This document shows, one piece after another, positions 34,735 through 46,157 of a DNA stretch of 64,000 nucleotides. The stretch lies in NCBI RefSeq assembly GCF_001625215.2, contig NC_030386.2, positions 24,770,545-24,834,544 of the forward strand. The letters are read 5' to 3'. The number at the start of each line of letters is the position of its first letter. The stretch's first letter is position 1. Source of the DNA: Daucus carota subsp. sativus. Lineage: Eukaryota; Streptophyta; Magnoliopsida; Apiales; Apiaceae. The notes beneath the pieces were generated by a model. That model was not told the DNA's origin. It made no database searches and worked only from the letters and a program-made list of their open reading frames with translations. The position numbers were made by a program, and so were the translations under genes.

Positions 34735-34930
34735 TTGCACATGTCTTCTTACCTGTTTGTAAAACCTGCGTGTTCCGCTCTTTCCAAATGAAATAAATGA
34801 AAAGTGCAATAAAAAGGATACAGAGTTGTTGTTTAATGACATATGATATTAAAGAGTCCCAGAATTTTGCATCATTTAACCAGTTCCGAGGAACACTAAC
34901 AGGCCCTGCTATCATATTCAGTTTCGAGAA
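34735..34930 (-). pseudogene. LINE (non-LTR retrotransposon) C-terminal fragment
   Basis: The minus-strand frame ends ALFIYFIWKERNTQVLQTGK. The IWKERN-x-x-(V/L) motif is characteristic of the region after the reverse transcriptase (zinc-binding RVT domain) of plant LINEs. The rest of the LINE is missing. Confidence 0.5.
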
Positions 34931-35250
34931 CATATTAGGGTAGTCAAAAACTCTGAACCTTGGTTTTATTTGACCCCTGTGTTTTATTTATGTTCTTTGG
35001 TGTATCTTTGTCTTATACATTTTAGCTATTTTTAAGTTTGCAGAGTCGCAATATATGGATATGATTGTAAAGTTTACTATCTGGTCCTTTTGGTGACAGG
35101 CTGATGTGTTCTTCAAGACAAGTGTTGATAATGTATAGCCACACCATAATATACTAGCTCAGATTGTTGTGGACAGAAGTTCCTAGCAAAGGACGATGCT
35201 ATGCTCCTGGACTCAAATCTACTCGCTCAATCAATTCTGGAACTCCTTAG

Positions 35251-35490
35251 ATGAGCAAGAATAATGGTTTTCCATTGCTTGATTATTCTCCTGCAGCCAG
35301 TAAAAGAGATCATCCAGAGTTCACTGACAAGAAAACAATCCCCACTATGTTTAGAAAGCTTGATCGCAAAAAGTCTCCTAATCAGAAAATTGAAACTGCA
35401 ACTCCAGTTTCTGTAGTTGTTTCAGATGATATTAAATTTAGGAATGAAAATTTGTGCAACCAAGATGGGGAGGAGATCAATGGAGGATGA
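35251..35490 (+). other. Unrecognised exon-like open frame, 79 aa
   Basis: An ATG-started frame (MSKNNGFPLLDYSPAASKRD...) is rich in Lys, Asp and Ser, with codon use like a real exon. The 5' side has further exon-like pieces near 35101-35140 (after a GACAG acceptor) and 35190-35250. I do not recognise the protein. It could be another captured gene piece in the same cluster as FolD and SHMT. Confidence 0.3.
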
Positions 35491-37530
35491 AGGTTGACGG
35501 TCTACCGATAATGAAGTGAAAAGCCATTTGCAGGTATAATGTACATTAATATCCGATATTTCAGACACACTAATGAAAATAAAGATCCCAATTCAAACAA
35601 CTCTGCTACTAACCATTGTCGAACCTTCAGCAAATCAGTTGCGACACAGACAGTTTTTCATGTATGGTGTTCGTTTGTAATCTTTTTACTGCAATGACAT
35701 ACAGGTTCCAAGAAAAGGGTTACTTCTACTACTGCGTTCAATATTTAGTTAAATCTGTTGTCTGTTGATTCGCAAAGGTCAGGTAATATCATATTTACTA
35801 AATACACAACCCTGTGTTGTATCAGTATAGAACCATTTCTGTCCATATTAGTGTTAATGTCTTTGCAGCATGTACTGGTTTTTGGTCAAGAAAAGGTCCA
35901 TCACCCAAGTTTATGTATTATTTGGTGTCTCACAATTATCAGGTAAGATTTATTGTAATATTGTTCTTTTAAACTTTTTAATAAGTAATCTCTCAATTGT
36001 GAGGCTTTCCACCACTACACAACCATCTTTATTTTGATTTTACATAACTAACGTAAAGATATGCAGGTGGAAAATGCGTATCCTATAGTCTGATGTCTCC
36101 TTCTTCCATCAACGTTGAAAAATATGTAAGAGGAAAAAGAGGCATTTAAGACAACCATATTCTCATGGCAAAATAAAAAGAAAAAATACAACCATATTCT
36201 TGATACTGCAGACGGTGTAACTTCAGGTAATGCAACTCAATATTTAAATTATAATTAAAATATATTTATGTTTAGTTGATTTATTTGTATGCCAGTTTAG
36301 TATCTTTTCATAGTGCATTATTTGTTGACACCATATATATGAGTGTGTTGATTGTTTGACCTTACTGGAACTGATAGACTTGGTTTACCTTTACAGTACT
36401 TTGGATTTTGGTGTAACATCTGATTTTTTAGTTAATGTGGTTGAGTCTAATGTGTGGACACATAATGATCTAATGCCATCTCTCATTTATGTTAAGGATT
36501 GTGAGTCCGGGTACCTAATTGAGGATAAGCAGAAAATTGACAGAAGCTTAAAAGATGCTTCTTGATCGTGGTCCTTGGTCCTTACTGCGTACATTGAGTT
36601 ATCAGAAATTTGGAAGTAAGGTTTACTTTTGTCATTCTCTATGACAAAGTTTTACTATAGAGTTAGCAAAGCTGTTTTACCCTACACTGGTGGTATGTTT
36701 AATAGCTATAATATTAATTAGCAATTTACTGTTTAGTTTGCACAATGTTGTATGTATAGTATTCTAAATCAGAAATTTTCCAATCAAGCTCATTTAGTTT
36801 AGCTCAACTTTCATAAGCAGGTTTCTATTTAAATAACAAATAATTTTTTTTATATATAAATATTTATTCTACAAAAAGACATTATTTTGTAAAAGTACTT
36901 ATGTAAGTTTTCCAAAATCCTTTATTATAATACAAAATCATATGTTTTACAGCAAATTCAAAATATAAACATATTTTTTTAATTTGATAAACATGTATAT
37001 TTTTATTTAAATAATATAACATTGAAAATAAAATTTATACACACATATAAATAAATTTTTGTTACGCTGAAAAACTTTAATTATATAATAAAAATTATTT
37101 TTATATTTTTTATCATGCTAAAAATTAATAAAGTATAATTTAAAAAATAAATTTAGATAATTTTTATCATCATCTTAACTATACAATATGATGACCTGAC
37201 AATCGATCTATAAAAATATTAAATTTTTATTCCAAATATGAAATGTTATATTTATATTATATATTTTATTATATTAATGATATTACAAACTTATATGTTT
37301 CACATTGTTAGAGTTTGAAATATAACAAAAATTATATGTTTTATACGTCCAGAGCATTTTCTAAAATAAATATTTTAATAATATTTAAATTATACTGAAA
37401 TTAATTTTGTTACTTTTTATGATATCAATACTGAAAATAACTTTAAAATTTCCGCCTAAACTTAACTTTCTGGAGATTATAATTCTTTTTTATAAAATAA
37501 TTGAGGATAAATTTAAGATTTTTCACATTT
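35491..37530. other. AT-rich stretch between gene fragments and Helitron-type ends
   Basis: No gene supported. 36840-37520 is extremely A/T-rich, as are the 3' parts of plant Helitrons. Confidence 0.45.
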
Positions 37531-37559
37531 CCGTGTGCGAAACACGGGCATAGGTTTAG
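37531..37559 (+). mobile_element. Helitron-type 3' end, degenerate
   Basis: A hairpin CCGTGTGCGAAACACGG followed by GCATAGGTTTAG. The CTRR end is decayed to TTAG. It resembles the end at 37771-37800. Confidence 0.5.
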
Positions 37560-37770
37560 TCATTCTTTGTCAGGGTAATACACATGACCTTCAAAGCACC
37601 TTCAAATCTTCTTCACAGCTTTTATGGGATTTGTTTTTATCACTTGGTCCAACAAGAAGGAAGGTAGCTATATTCATAACACAAGCCAGCTTAAATGAGC
37701 ATACCAGGCCTCAGGATTAATTTGCAAAAATGATAGTAGCCTCTGAGTTCTATTGACCAAGGTTTTAGTA

Positions 37771-37800
37771 TCCGTGTGCGAAGCACGGGCATAAAGCTAG
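37771..37800 (+). mobile_element. Helitron 3' end
   Basis: A hairpin CCGTG / CACGG around TGCGAAG, then GCATAAAG and CTAG at 37797-37800, followed by T. It is the probable 3' border of a Helitron whose body lies upstream and may include the FolD/SHMT fragments. The 5' border was not found. Confidence 0.65.
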
Positions 37801-38104
37801 TCTATAGTAAAAAAAGTTGAAGTGTTCGAATTTCTTACATGGTCGTTATAAATTTTATCTTGGGCCTAAAAGCCTTTTTTTTTTGTCAGGAAAAGTTAAA
37901 GCCTGGAAACAATATAAGGTTATTAGTTCATCAATTTCGTTTATGTATATATCTGGGTTTCATCATTCACGACTTCACGTGTGTTTATGGGCCTGGGCCT
38001 GTATAAACATGTTACAGTGTATTAGTAACTGAATGAAAGCCAGCCCAGTTAAAAAGTCTATATATGATTAGATCGCATAGAAGTTGAACGCAAGCTGCTT
38101 GAAC

Positions 38105-38112
38105 CTAGGGTT
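38105..38112 (+). promoter_or_regulatory. Telobox-like motif
   Basis: CTAGGGTT in the context AACCTAGGGTTCCGCCGC, a pattern found near the start of plant ribosomal-protein and snoRNA-host transcripts. A pyrimidine-rich tract follows. No coding sequence starts after it. Confidence 0.35.
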
Positions 38113-38213
38113 CCGCCGCATCCTCTCTCTTTCACAATTTCTTTCTGGATCTGTTGTTTATTGTTTAAATTCATTATGTTGTTGTGGCTTGTGTGTGTTT
38201 TGAATTGAATTGT

Positions 38214-38304
38214 GGGCAGAGATGATTGATGCTATATTTCTGACACCTCTTGTATGAGAAAAGTCTTGCTTTTCGTTGAGCACATTAAGCACCTCTCTGA
38301 GCCC
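38214..38304 (+). ncRNA. Possible box C/D snoRNA (weak)
   Basis: A GGGC / GCCC terminal stem closes a 91-nt unit with an imperfect C box (GATGATTGATG), an internal CTGA with a later TATGAGA that could be D'/C', and CTGA next to the 3' stem. It lies 100 nt downstream of the telobox-like motif. The C box departs from the consensus RTGATGA and I could not name a target. Confidence 0.22.
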
Positions 38305-38898
38305 TCTCTCTTTAATTTTTGTAATTTTGATTTTTAATATGCGAGTGGAAATTCAGGCAGCCTCTTTTACTAAGAAAGATAGAAAAGAAGGTGTTTATCT
38401 GCTCGTAAATTATACCACACAGCTGTTGCTCTTCAGATTTGCTGAGATTTTTATTAGTCTTTGAAGCTGGTCTAGTAAGCATCAGTACATTTTTTTCTTA
38501 TTTTTTTATATTACAATTTATTTTTATATTAATTAAAACTAAATTAGTTGTAATTGTTTTATGTATAGCTGCTAGAAGCCCCGAGTTTTGTGGTAATCAA
38601 TGGGTTTATAAGCTTGATATGTTAAGCATTTGTTATGTGTGAAAAGTTCGGAGATGCAAAATTGGAATTAGTCAATGGTTTTGTATATCCCTGTAATTTA
38701 TCTCGGGGATTGACATTATGAACGAGATCAAAATACGTGGCAGAAAAAAAATTAGTAGTATAATTCTTGTGATCAATATGTGGCGAGATGTTGGGCTAAA
38801 ATCCAAAGTTCAAAGGATTAAACAAGGGGAAATTTTTTTTGTTTTTTTTTTTCCAGAAAAACAATGGGAAAAGTTAAAATTGCAAACGCTATCATATG
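38305..38898. other. Intergenic, no gene recognised
   Basis: Open frames here are low-complexity. They are probably part of a non-coding transcript, or nothing. Confidence 0.4.
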
Positions 38899-39050
38899 CT
38901 CCCTCTGGCCCTCTCATTGTCCCTCTCATTTCTTTACATTACCATAAATAGTAAGTTTTTTCAATCATTACACCCACTACTTATTTTTCATACATTGTCT
39001 TGGTCTCCGTGTCCCCTTCCAATGTAAACAATTGAGGGGGACGGAGGGAG
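38899..39050. mobile_element. Short Stowaway MITE, about 152 bp
   Basis: The right end GGGGACGGAGGGAG is followed by TA. The left end CTCCCTCTGGCCC is mutated and preceded by TATG rather than a clean TA. The interior (TTTCTTTACATTACC ... AATGTAAACAATTG) matches the copy at 40040-40320, so this is a deleted relative. Confidence 0.68.
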
Positions 39051-39567
39051 TAGTTTTTGTGTGAAAAATTATACAATTATTAATTGGTGTAAATTTCACA
39101 AGTCACAAGACTGGTATGTCAATTCTCGGGCATTCGCGGCCATCTCAATACGTGGGCCTTCGGCCACCGAAATCGAAATTGAGTTTTATTTCAGTTAACC
39201 GAAATCCAAATAAGCAAAAAACTAGCTATCAAAAATGAACTGAAAATTTTCAATTTGTAATATAAACCAAAATTATTGTTTCTGTTATGACCGAAATTCA
39301 AATCATTCTTTGCTATACCTAATGCCGTATAAATTCATAACAGGGAAAGAGACTGCAGGCTAAGGAAAGAGATGCATAAGAGGGATGGATCAGTTTTTTA
39401 CCAACTGCCTCATTACATCTCTTGGACTTTTTCTTAAATCCCTAGTTCTGAGACTTTTTACACAAAATATATAAATTATTAATAATACATTGAAATCGGA
39501 TTGAATACACATACTAAACTATGGAGTAATTTGCCTTGCAATTGAACAAAATTTTATTAGCTGAATT

Positions 39568-42500
39568 CTAAAAAGTGATTTTACAATTTCTAACCCTCGA
39601 CATCAGTCTGGAAAGTTTTAAATTAGACAGTTGAAACTGTATAGTAGCATCTCCTGATGCATTTTCAGTTTCAGATATAAAATTTACTCGAATGCCTGTC
39701 TCCTGTGCCAGTGTTTCTACCTCTTCCTCGTTCTTGATCACTTGGTCGAAGCAGATGTACCTTCCAGAGGCTGTCCTGCTCATTTCCTCGAATACACATA
39801 CATGAGCCTCGGCTAATCTATTGACATCAACGCTTGCCAGTAGTCCTTTTTCATACATTTCTTGCGCACCTGCACACACATACAATCTCCTCAATGTTTG
39901 CCAAATGTCTGCAGAATACTTAGAGCCCGTTTGCCCGGGTTTAAAGCTGAGCTTTATGTCATTTTAGACTTTAAACTTAAAAATGTCTGGTTGTGTAAGA
40001 AATCAGTTACTTAATTTTTTTGATAAAAAATTACTCATACTCCCTCCGTCCCACCAGATTCTTTACAGTTACCTCTTTTGGACGTCCCATCCATTTCTTT
40101 ACATTACAAAACTTTCCCAAAATAGTTAATGGGTCCCACCACTTTATCATTTTTCCTTCCTTTTCACACTACTTTTACTCCACTATCTCTCTTTTATATA
40201 TTAAAAATCAATGGGTCCCACCACTTCACCCACTTTTCTTCCTCTTTTTCACTACTTTATACATATTTCTTAACCTCCGTGCCCAAACCCAATGTAAACA
40301 ATTGGGTGGGACGGAGGGAGTATATCATGAGTCATCCATAAATTACTATTATTCTTATTATGATATTTTAATCACTCATTTATTAATAAGTCAAATTTAT
40401 TGAAACAAATATTTTACATCAAGTCATAAGTCATAGTTTCAAATTCAGACAATGTTCTGGGAAGTTGTTGGTGATAATGATAAATTTACCTTTTAAATAA
40501 GCGATAGTTGATGTTGTATTTCTGTTGAAGAATTCTGGACCTCTAATGAGGCCTGGGCAGATTGTGGTCAGCTTCAGTCCCCTCTCTTCCGCTACTCTCC
40601 AGGCAGCCTTTTCCGCCCTTAACTTGCCCAGAGCATACCAAAGCTGCATATTTAGATATTAGAAAGGCTAGCAACGCCGAGTGTGAAGAGTGTCTTCGAT
40701 GGAGTATAGTGTTTAGGTACCTTTTTCTCTATACAAAAAGACTCATCACTCCAGCAATGATGATTAATCACAGGAGAGACATTGTTGGCTGAGTAATCTT
40801 TCCATGTACAAGCCAAAAGTGAAGATGTAAGCACACAATGTCTGATTGAAGGTGTTACTGCGCATGCCTCGATTACATTCTCTGCTGCCTTCACCTCTAA
40901 ATCAGCCATAAATTTCTAACCAAAAGCAAGGAAAATATTAGTAAATCTGCAACAACTGCTTCTCCTATCATCGACTGAATTACTGAAAGGAATACATCAT
41001 TCTTACTATCTAAAACTATGATTTTGAGGGGTTCCTTTACTTCAGCAAAGTGTAGTTGTTAATTTGTATATAATGAATGTTTCGTGTTAAGATTAGAAAC
41101 TTTTTCTACACGTTCCAAATTATGGGTCTGGAAGCATAGGCAAAACGAATACAGGAGCCAAAATATATCGGAAAACCAGTAATTACTGGCACACCACACA
41201 AGTAAAAAACTTAATATAAGCTTACAGAATAGCCAGAGAGCCCAGCAGGGTCAATAAAAGCTGAAGTGTGAAAAACTCCGCAGCAACCACTAAATACATC
41301 TGATAAACTCTCGGCTTCGTATAGCTTGGCCATGACAATTCCAATCCTGTTATTAGTTCCCCTCATCTCTCCAGATCTTTCCATCTCTCTTAGATTATCT
41401 ACATCATCTGCATGATTAAAGAAAATTCAATGATACGATTCACATATATTTTTTATTTTTTTTGTGCAGATACAGAAATATCAATAAATTACTGCCCAAA
41501 AAGATTCAATTTGCCATATTACACATGTTTAATGTTGGATAACAGTACTATTTGCAGCAAAAGCTAGTTATCTGCACCCTTTCATCAACAAACCTACCAC
41601 GCCATTGCAACTTTAAATTAGCAACAAAAAAAAAAAAGAAGCATTAATGTTCAGTATTTGCCACAAACCACGGACCTAACTCCACTATTCACAATTTGAC
41701 ATACTAAAAAAAAATAAATCGAAAATAACACTAAGAACTACTCTAACAACCCGAATTGACACGTTTGCATACTCGAACATGAGTACATGACCGAAAATCC
41801 GAAACTTTCAATATCTGTTGATTTTATCACGCAAAGAGGATGCTCCACACAATCTAGAGCGTTTAAAGTCTGTTTATCAACAAGTATGTGATTAGGTATT
41901 TGATAAAACAGCCTTAAAATAAGGCTTCCGTTAAGCTTTTCTTCAGACGCAGCTCTTTCCTTGACAAGTAATAACTAGACAGATAGGAGCATCTTGCTGG
42001 CTAACTGGAATGATAAATATACTGGTTTTTATCTTATATGCATTGTCCTCTAAGAAAAACTAAAAATCAAATAATATGATATGTATATTTACAGATCTAG
42101 CAGGGAACATTTATGCTTAGCACAACAGGGACGGATACAATATTCCCCTATTAATTTTATAAAAACAAGAGTGACTCGCAAGTTTGTAACAAAGATAAAC
42201 ATATAAATAAATTACTCCCATGGTATTACGTAATGCGGCACCACAAACAAGTCTCGAGAAATTGATGTTGTAATTTTTTATTAGGATGGAAAGAGAGACT
42301 TTGTTTTAGATGAATAATTCATAATGCAGTGTCACAAATGTGACAAATATGTTAAAATTTTAAGAAAAGAATCAAAATTCTCGTATTATTTACACAAGTT
42401 GAAATAATTGTTTAATTCTTCCGTCATGAAATGCCAGCAAAAACTCAAGAGCAAACATGTGGCAGATAAGTTCTCGAAATTTTGTAGAATTGTAGTTCAT

Positions 42501-42914
42501 CGAATCTAATTCGGATCCCCACAAGAAAACAAAGCCCTGGCGGCATACCTAGGAGAAGACTTTTCATTACGGTATTAAATATTTTAGAGCAGTTTTTTGA
42601 AATCCTGATTCCGTGACCGACTCTGCTCGACTCGATTACTGATGAGGGAAATTACCTTGATTATCAACAATGATGCGAACGTTATACCCACGGAGTAGTA
42701 GCTGGTTGACAATAGCGATTCCCAAGAAAGATACACCGCTGGTGACACACACCACCTTATCATGCACCACGCCGTCGTTGTCGGCGTTCATGACGGGACT
42801 GTTTCTGATCTCCTCCTCCTCTTTACTTTTACAAGCGCCGGCGCAAGATAGCAGGAGTCGCCGGAAACTTTCAATCTCCGACCTGCGGTGTTCATCGGTG
42901 CGTACAATACCCAT
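39568..42914 (-). CDS. Cinnamoyl-CoA-reductase-like NAD(P)-binding Rossmann-fold protein (SDR family)
   Basis: Five exons on the minus strand: 42914-42656, 41407-41226, 40915-40721, 40643-40490 and 39869-39568. They join in frame with GT-AG introns into 363 residues. The N terminus has about 50 residues before the Rossmann strand [20 protein letters not shown]. The glycine-rich loop reads TSGVSFLG (58-65) instead of TGxxGxxG, as I recall for the Arabidopsis At4g30470/At2g23910 group. Further landmarks are [27 protein letters not shown] (catalytic-type serines near 178-179), the YALGK active-site Y-x3-K (215-219) and [14 protein letters not shown]. The classical CCR substrate motif NWYCY is replaced by LWYAL, so lignin-type cinnamoyl-CoA activity is not implied and the substrate is unknown. 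Intron 4 holds a Stowaway MITE. Confidence 0.9.
40040..40320. mobile_element. Stowaway MITE inside intron 4 of the CCR-like gene, 281 bp
   Basis: CTCCCTCCGTCCCACCAG at the left and GGTGGGACGGAGGGAG at the right, with TA on both sides (40038-40039, 40321-40322). It sits between exons 5 and 4 of the minus-strand gene and leaves the splice sites intact. Confidence 0.9.
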
Positions 42915-43879
42915 TTCTCCGCCAACGTCTTTATAAGTGAGAGAGAGAGATTAACGAGATTGAAGTAGTTGCAACACTTAGTTTGTTTCTACTTGCGTTG
43001 TATAAATAATGAGATGGCTCGGAAGACTCATGTCAGGTGGTCCCCAGTCTTTACTGGTGCCAGAAGATCAACATCTACGTGTTAATTCGTCATTATCAAA
43101 ATCAGTATTTATATATAGTTTATTATATAAAAATATTTAATCTAAATTTAGTTAAAAGAATTCGATAACTATTTTTATTATAATAGCATACACTTACAAG
43201 TATATATCAAAAATTAAAGTATTAAAAAATATTGAGAATATATAAGATTCATCATAAGGAATATAGATTATAATTTATAATTGAATTATTTATTTAATTA
43301 GACATGAGAGATAGACCTTCAGAATATATTTATTATTTCAAAAATTTTAAGTTATAGTTTTGTCAATGCAATTATTTAAATATAAAATTTAAATTCAATA
43401 ATAAGAATTATGTATTATAAGCTTTTTCTTATTACATGCATTGGGTTACTCATTTGTTAACAAACACAACAATAATCATCTTCATTTTTAATTTTCAGAA
43501 TATTTGTACTCAGTTAATCTCTAAACAAAACGGCTAATTATTTAGTTCGTATATTTGTTTTTCAACTTAGTTGCACGATTAGTTCGAGTTTGTCTTGTTG
43601 ATTGAGTGTCTTCCGTATTAATGAAATCGGTTCTAAATTTCGACAAAAAAATAAAAATAAAATTATGTTGTCCACTTAATGCTTGTGCAGTTTATATTAT
43701 TCCCCTTATCGTCGTATGCTGAATTGCTGATATATGGTTCCTCTGTGATTTTTATTAGAATTACTATGATTCCGGTATTTTAACTTTCGGTGTTTGATTT
43801 ATGTATTATATTTTAATTTTATGTCCTGATTTATATATTATGTGTATCATATTTCTTGTTTTTCATAAGATATAATAGT
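42915..43879. other. 5' flank of the CCR-like gene and intergenic DNA
   Basis: The first 100 bp would be the gene's leader; the (GA)n tract at 42939-42949 belongs to it. The rest is AT-rich with no gene. Confidence 0.5.
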
Positions 43880-44122
43880 GGGTGTTTGGCAACGGCTTAA
43901 AAGCCAGCTTCTGAGTTTATAAGTGAGAAGCACTTATTTCATACCGTTTGTGTAAAAAGTTAAGAAACATTTATAAAAAGCTAGGAATGCTAGCTTTTGT
44001 TTCAGAGTTTCTATTTATTTACCAAACACTTTAATCACTTATAAGTCTTAATTTGCTTCTAACTTCTACTCCACTTATTTATTTTAAGTAAGAAGGACTT
44101 ATTTTAAGCTTACCCAAACGGT
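43880..44122. mobile_element. hAT-like MITE, about 243 bp
   Basis: The same family and orientation as 27969-28213, with GGGTGTTTGG at the left and CCCAAACGGTA at the right. It shares AAAAAGCTAGGAATGCTAGC and CCAAACACTTTAATCACTTA. Confidence 0.65.
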
Positions 44123-45467
44123 AATTACATATTTTTTTTGATTTTTTATATAAAAATTTAGAAGAAAAAAGTTCAAAATAATTTATCCAAACTATATTTT
44201 ATAAGAGTTTTAGAATGCGTGCGAGCTCTCGTCTTCCAATCTTTATAGATATAATAGTTAAAATATATTCATAAATTCTTATTTTCTTTTAGACTTATAT
44301 ACCTATCAACTTTACTGCAAAAACTAGAAATGTACTTTGTACCTTTTGTTATTTTTTCTTGAACTAACCACTTACTCGAGCTAAATAAGGAATGCTAAGT
44401 TTCCACAATATTAAAATTTATAACTTTGTAAATAATATATTTTTTAAACAATAATTATATTACAATGTAAATAAAATAAAAACCACTCATATCATAAAAT
44501 ATATTTATATACTTTGATAACTCATTTTAGCACGTAAATTTTTCCATTCCTAAATTCACACATCATCCCGGCTCGGCGTCAACCCAATCATAAAATACAT
44601 AAACAAGACTGTAGGTCACTCCTCGTGTGTTGAACGGCGGATACAAATCAACTACAAATGCTGCGGTGGTAGCTGAAACGTGTGTCATGGAGGTTACGCA
44701 AATTAAATACCCCATTATTTATACAAGAGCATACTATGATTGAATATCTACAGACTACTACTATGATTGAATATGATCCACTTAAATTTGTCACAACAAG
44801 AATTCAACAATAATTGGCGCATCATTTTAAAAACCGTGATATGAAAATGTCAAAACTACTAATAGAGTACTTGGATTCAAATATTTATAACATCCTGCTT
44901 AGGATTTAATTTCCCCCATCCTGTTATTATATACTATTAACGTGATAATAATAAAATTGATCTTTTTGATATGAATTTATTGAACATAATAACAATTACT
45001 TTTTGCGACATACAAAATATTATGAGATCAAAATAACTAAAAACTCTTTTACTAAATTAAAATTTTATTATTATTATTATTATGTGTTATGAACACACCA
45101 GGAAAAAAATCATAATAGATTTTACTATAACTATTATAAATTGATTAGGTGCACATTATAAACGATTATAATTACGTGATTCTTTTATTCTAAATAATGC
45201 TTGTTTTGATTTTTTATACGTAAATTCAATCATATAAAAATAAATTTTTATATATTATACTTAACTATTTCTAAAGAAAAATTAGTATATACTCTATTTT
45301 TATTAAAGTTTACCTTTAACAGTCAAAATAATACGGAGTAATTGTTTTATGTCTGAGGAATACACTCGTGGTCGTGGCTGTAATAATTGTCAAACTTCAA
45401 AGGGGATAGCACGCCGCCATACGTGTCTGCATATAGCCCAAGAGACTTAACTAACGCCTACTTGGTA
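44123..45467. other. AT-rich intergenic, no gene
   Basis: Contains a half-copy (about 44135-44235) of the palindromic arm also seen inside the Stowaway at 7944-8194, and a (TTA)n run near 45067-45083. Confidence 0.45.
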
Positions 45468-45820
45468 CTCCCTCCGTCCCAGTCATTTATATACAAATGA
45501 TTGGGACACGGAGACTAAGAAATAATATAAAAAATGAGTAAAGTTAGATAAAAAGTGGGTATAGTAGTGGGGTCTATTTATATTTAATAATAAATTTGAG
45601 ATAGTGGAAAAAAATAGTAGATGTAATAGTGTTTATATTATTGTGTGCTCTTGGGCACACATCAGAAAGACCGTTATATTATTATAGAATGGAGATATTG
45701 GAAGAAAGTAATTGGTGTAATGATGTTTTATATTATAAAAGTTTACTACTTTTTGTATGTATACAATTGATGGGACGTCCCAAAAAGAAAACGATATACA
45801 ATTCATTGGGACGGAGGGAC
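45468..45820. mobile_element. Stowaway MITE interrupted by a MULE-MITE remnant
   Basis: CTCCCTCCGTCCCAGTCATT at the left and CATTGGGACGGAGGGAC at the right, flanked by TA (45466-45467, 45821-45822). The interior carries a 31-bp foreign piece with its own target duplication (45633-45683). Removing it and one duplication copy leaves about 312 bp. Confidence 0.85.
45643..45673. mobile_element. Single-end remnant of a MULE-type MITE
   Basis: GTGTGCTCTTGGGCACACAT and the following 11 bases match the right terminus of the MITE at 26914-27102. The piece is flanked on both sides by the direct repeat TTATATTATT (45633-45642 and 45674-45683). The rest of the element is gone although both duplications remain. 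Confidence 0.7.
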
Positions 45821-45898
45821 TACCCCAATGTTTTTCGTGTACTATTTATAGACCCTACTTTTGTTCCATATTGGCGCTTGTTCAGCGTTAAATTAATA

Positions 45899-46157
45899 CT
45901 CACTCCGTCTCTTATTACTTTTCCTGTTTCTTTTCAGCGCGTTTGCCAATACATAATTTTGATCATTAATATCTTTAATTTCGTATTGGTATTAAATATA
46001 AAAACTTCATTGTATTAAAGTACTCGTGAATACGAATCCAACAAGATCACTCACGACTATATTTAGTCTTATAGATTAGACGTAAATTAGTAATTTATCT
46101 CATGTTATGAACAGTCCCGACATATGAAACGAGAAAAGAATAAAGAGACGGAGGGAG
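45899..46157. mobile_element. Stowaway MITE, 259 bp (second subfamily)
   Basis: CTCACTCCGTCTCTTATTAC at the left and AAAGAGACGGAGGGAG at the right, flanked by TA. The interior (GTACTCGTGAATACGAATC and TTATGAACAG blocks) is the same as the outer element of the nested group at 60976-61879. Confidence 0.85.

Noticed and set aside
36356-36565. 69-codon open frame between the SHMT fragment and the Helitron ends
   Set aside because: No recognisable domain or supporting splice sites. Kept only as unexplained sequence.
38276-38951. Several overlapping short frames
   Set aside because: Low-complexity hydrophobic or Lys-rich translations with no family resemblance.
42126-42137. CAGGGACGGATAC, another hAT-like terminus
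   Set aside because: Only one end found; may be chance.
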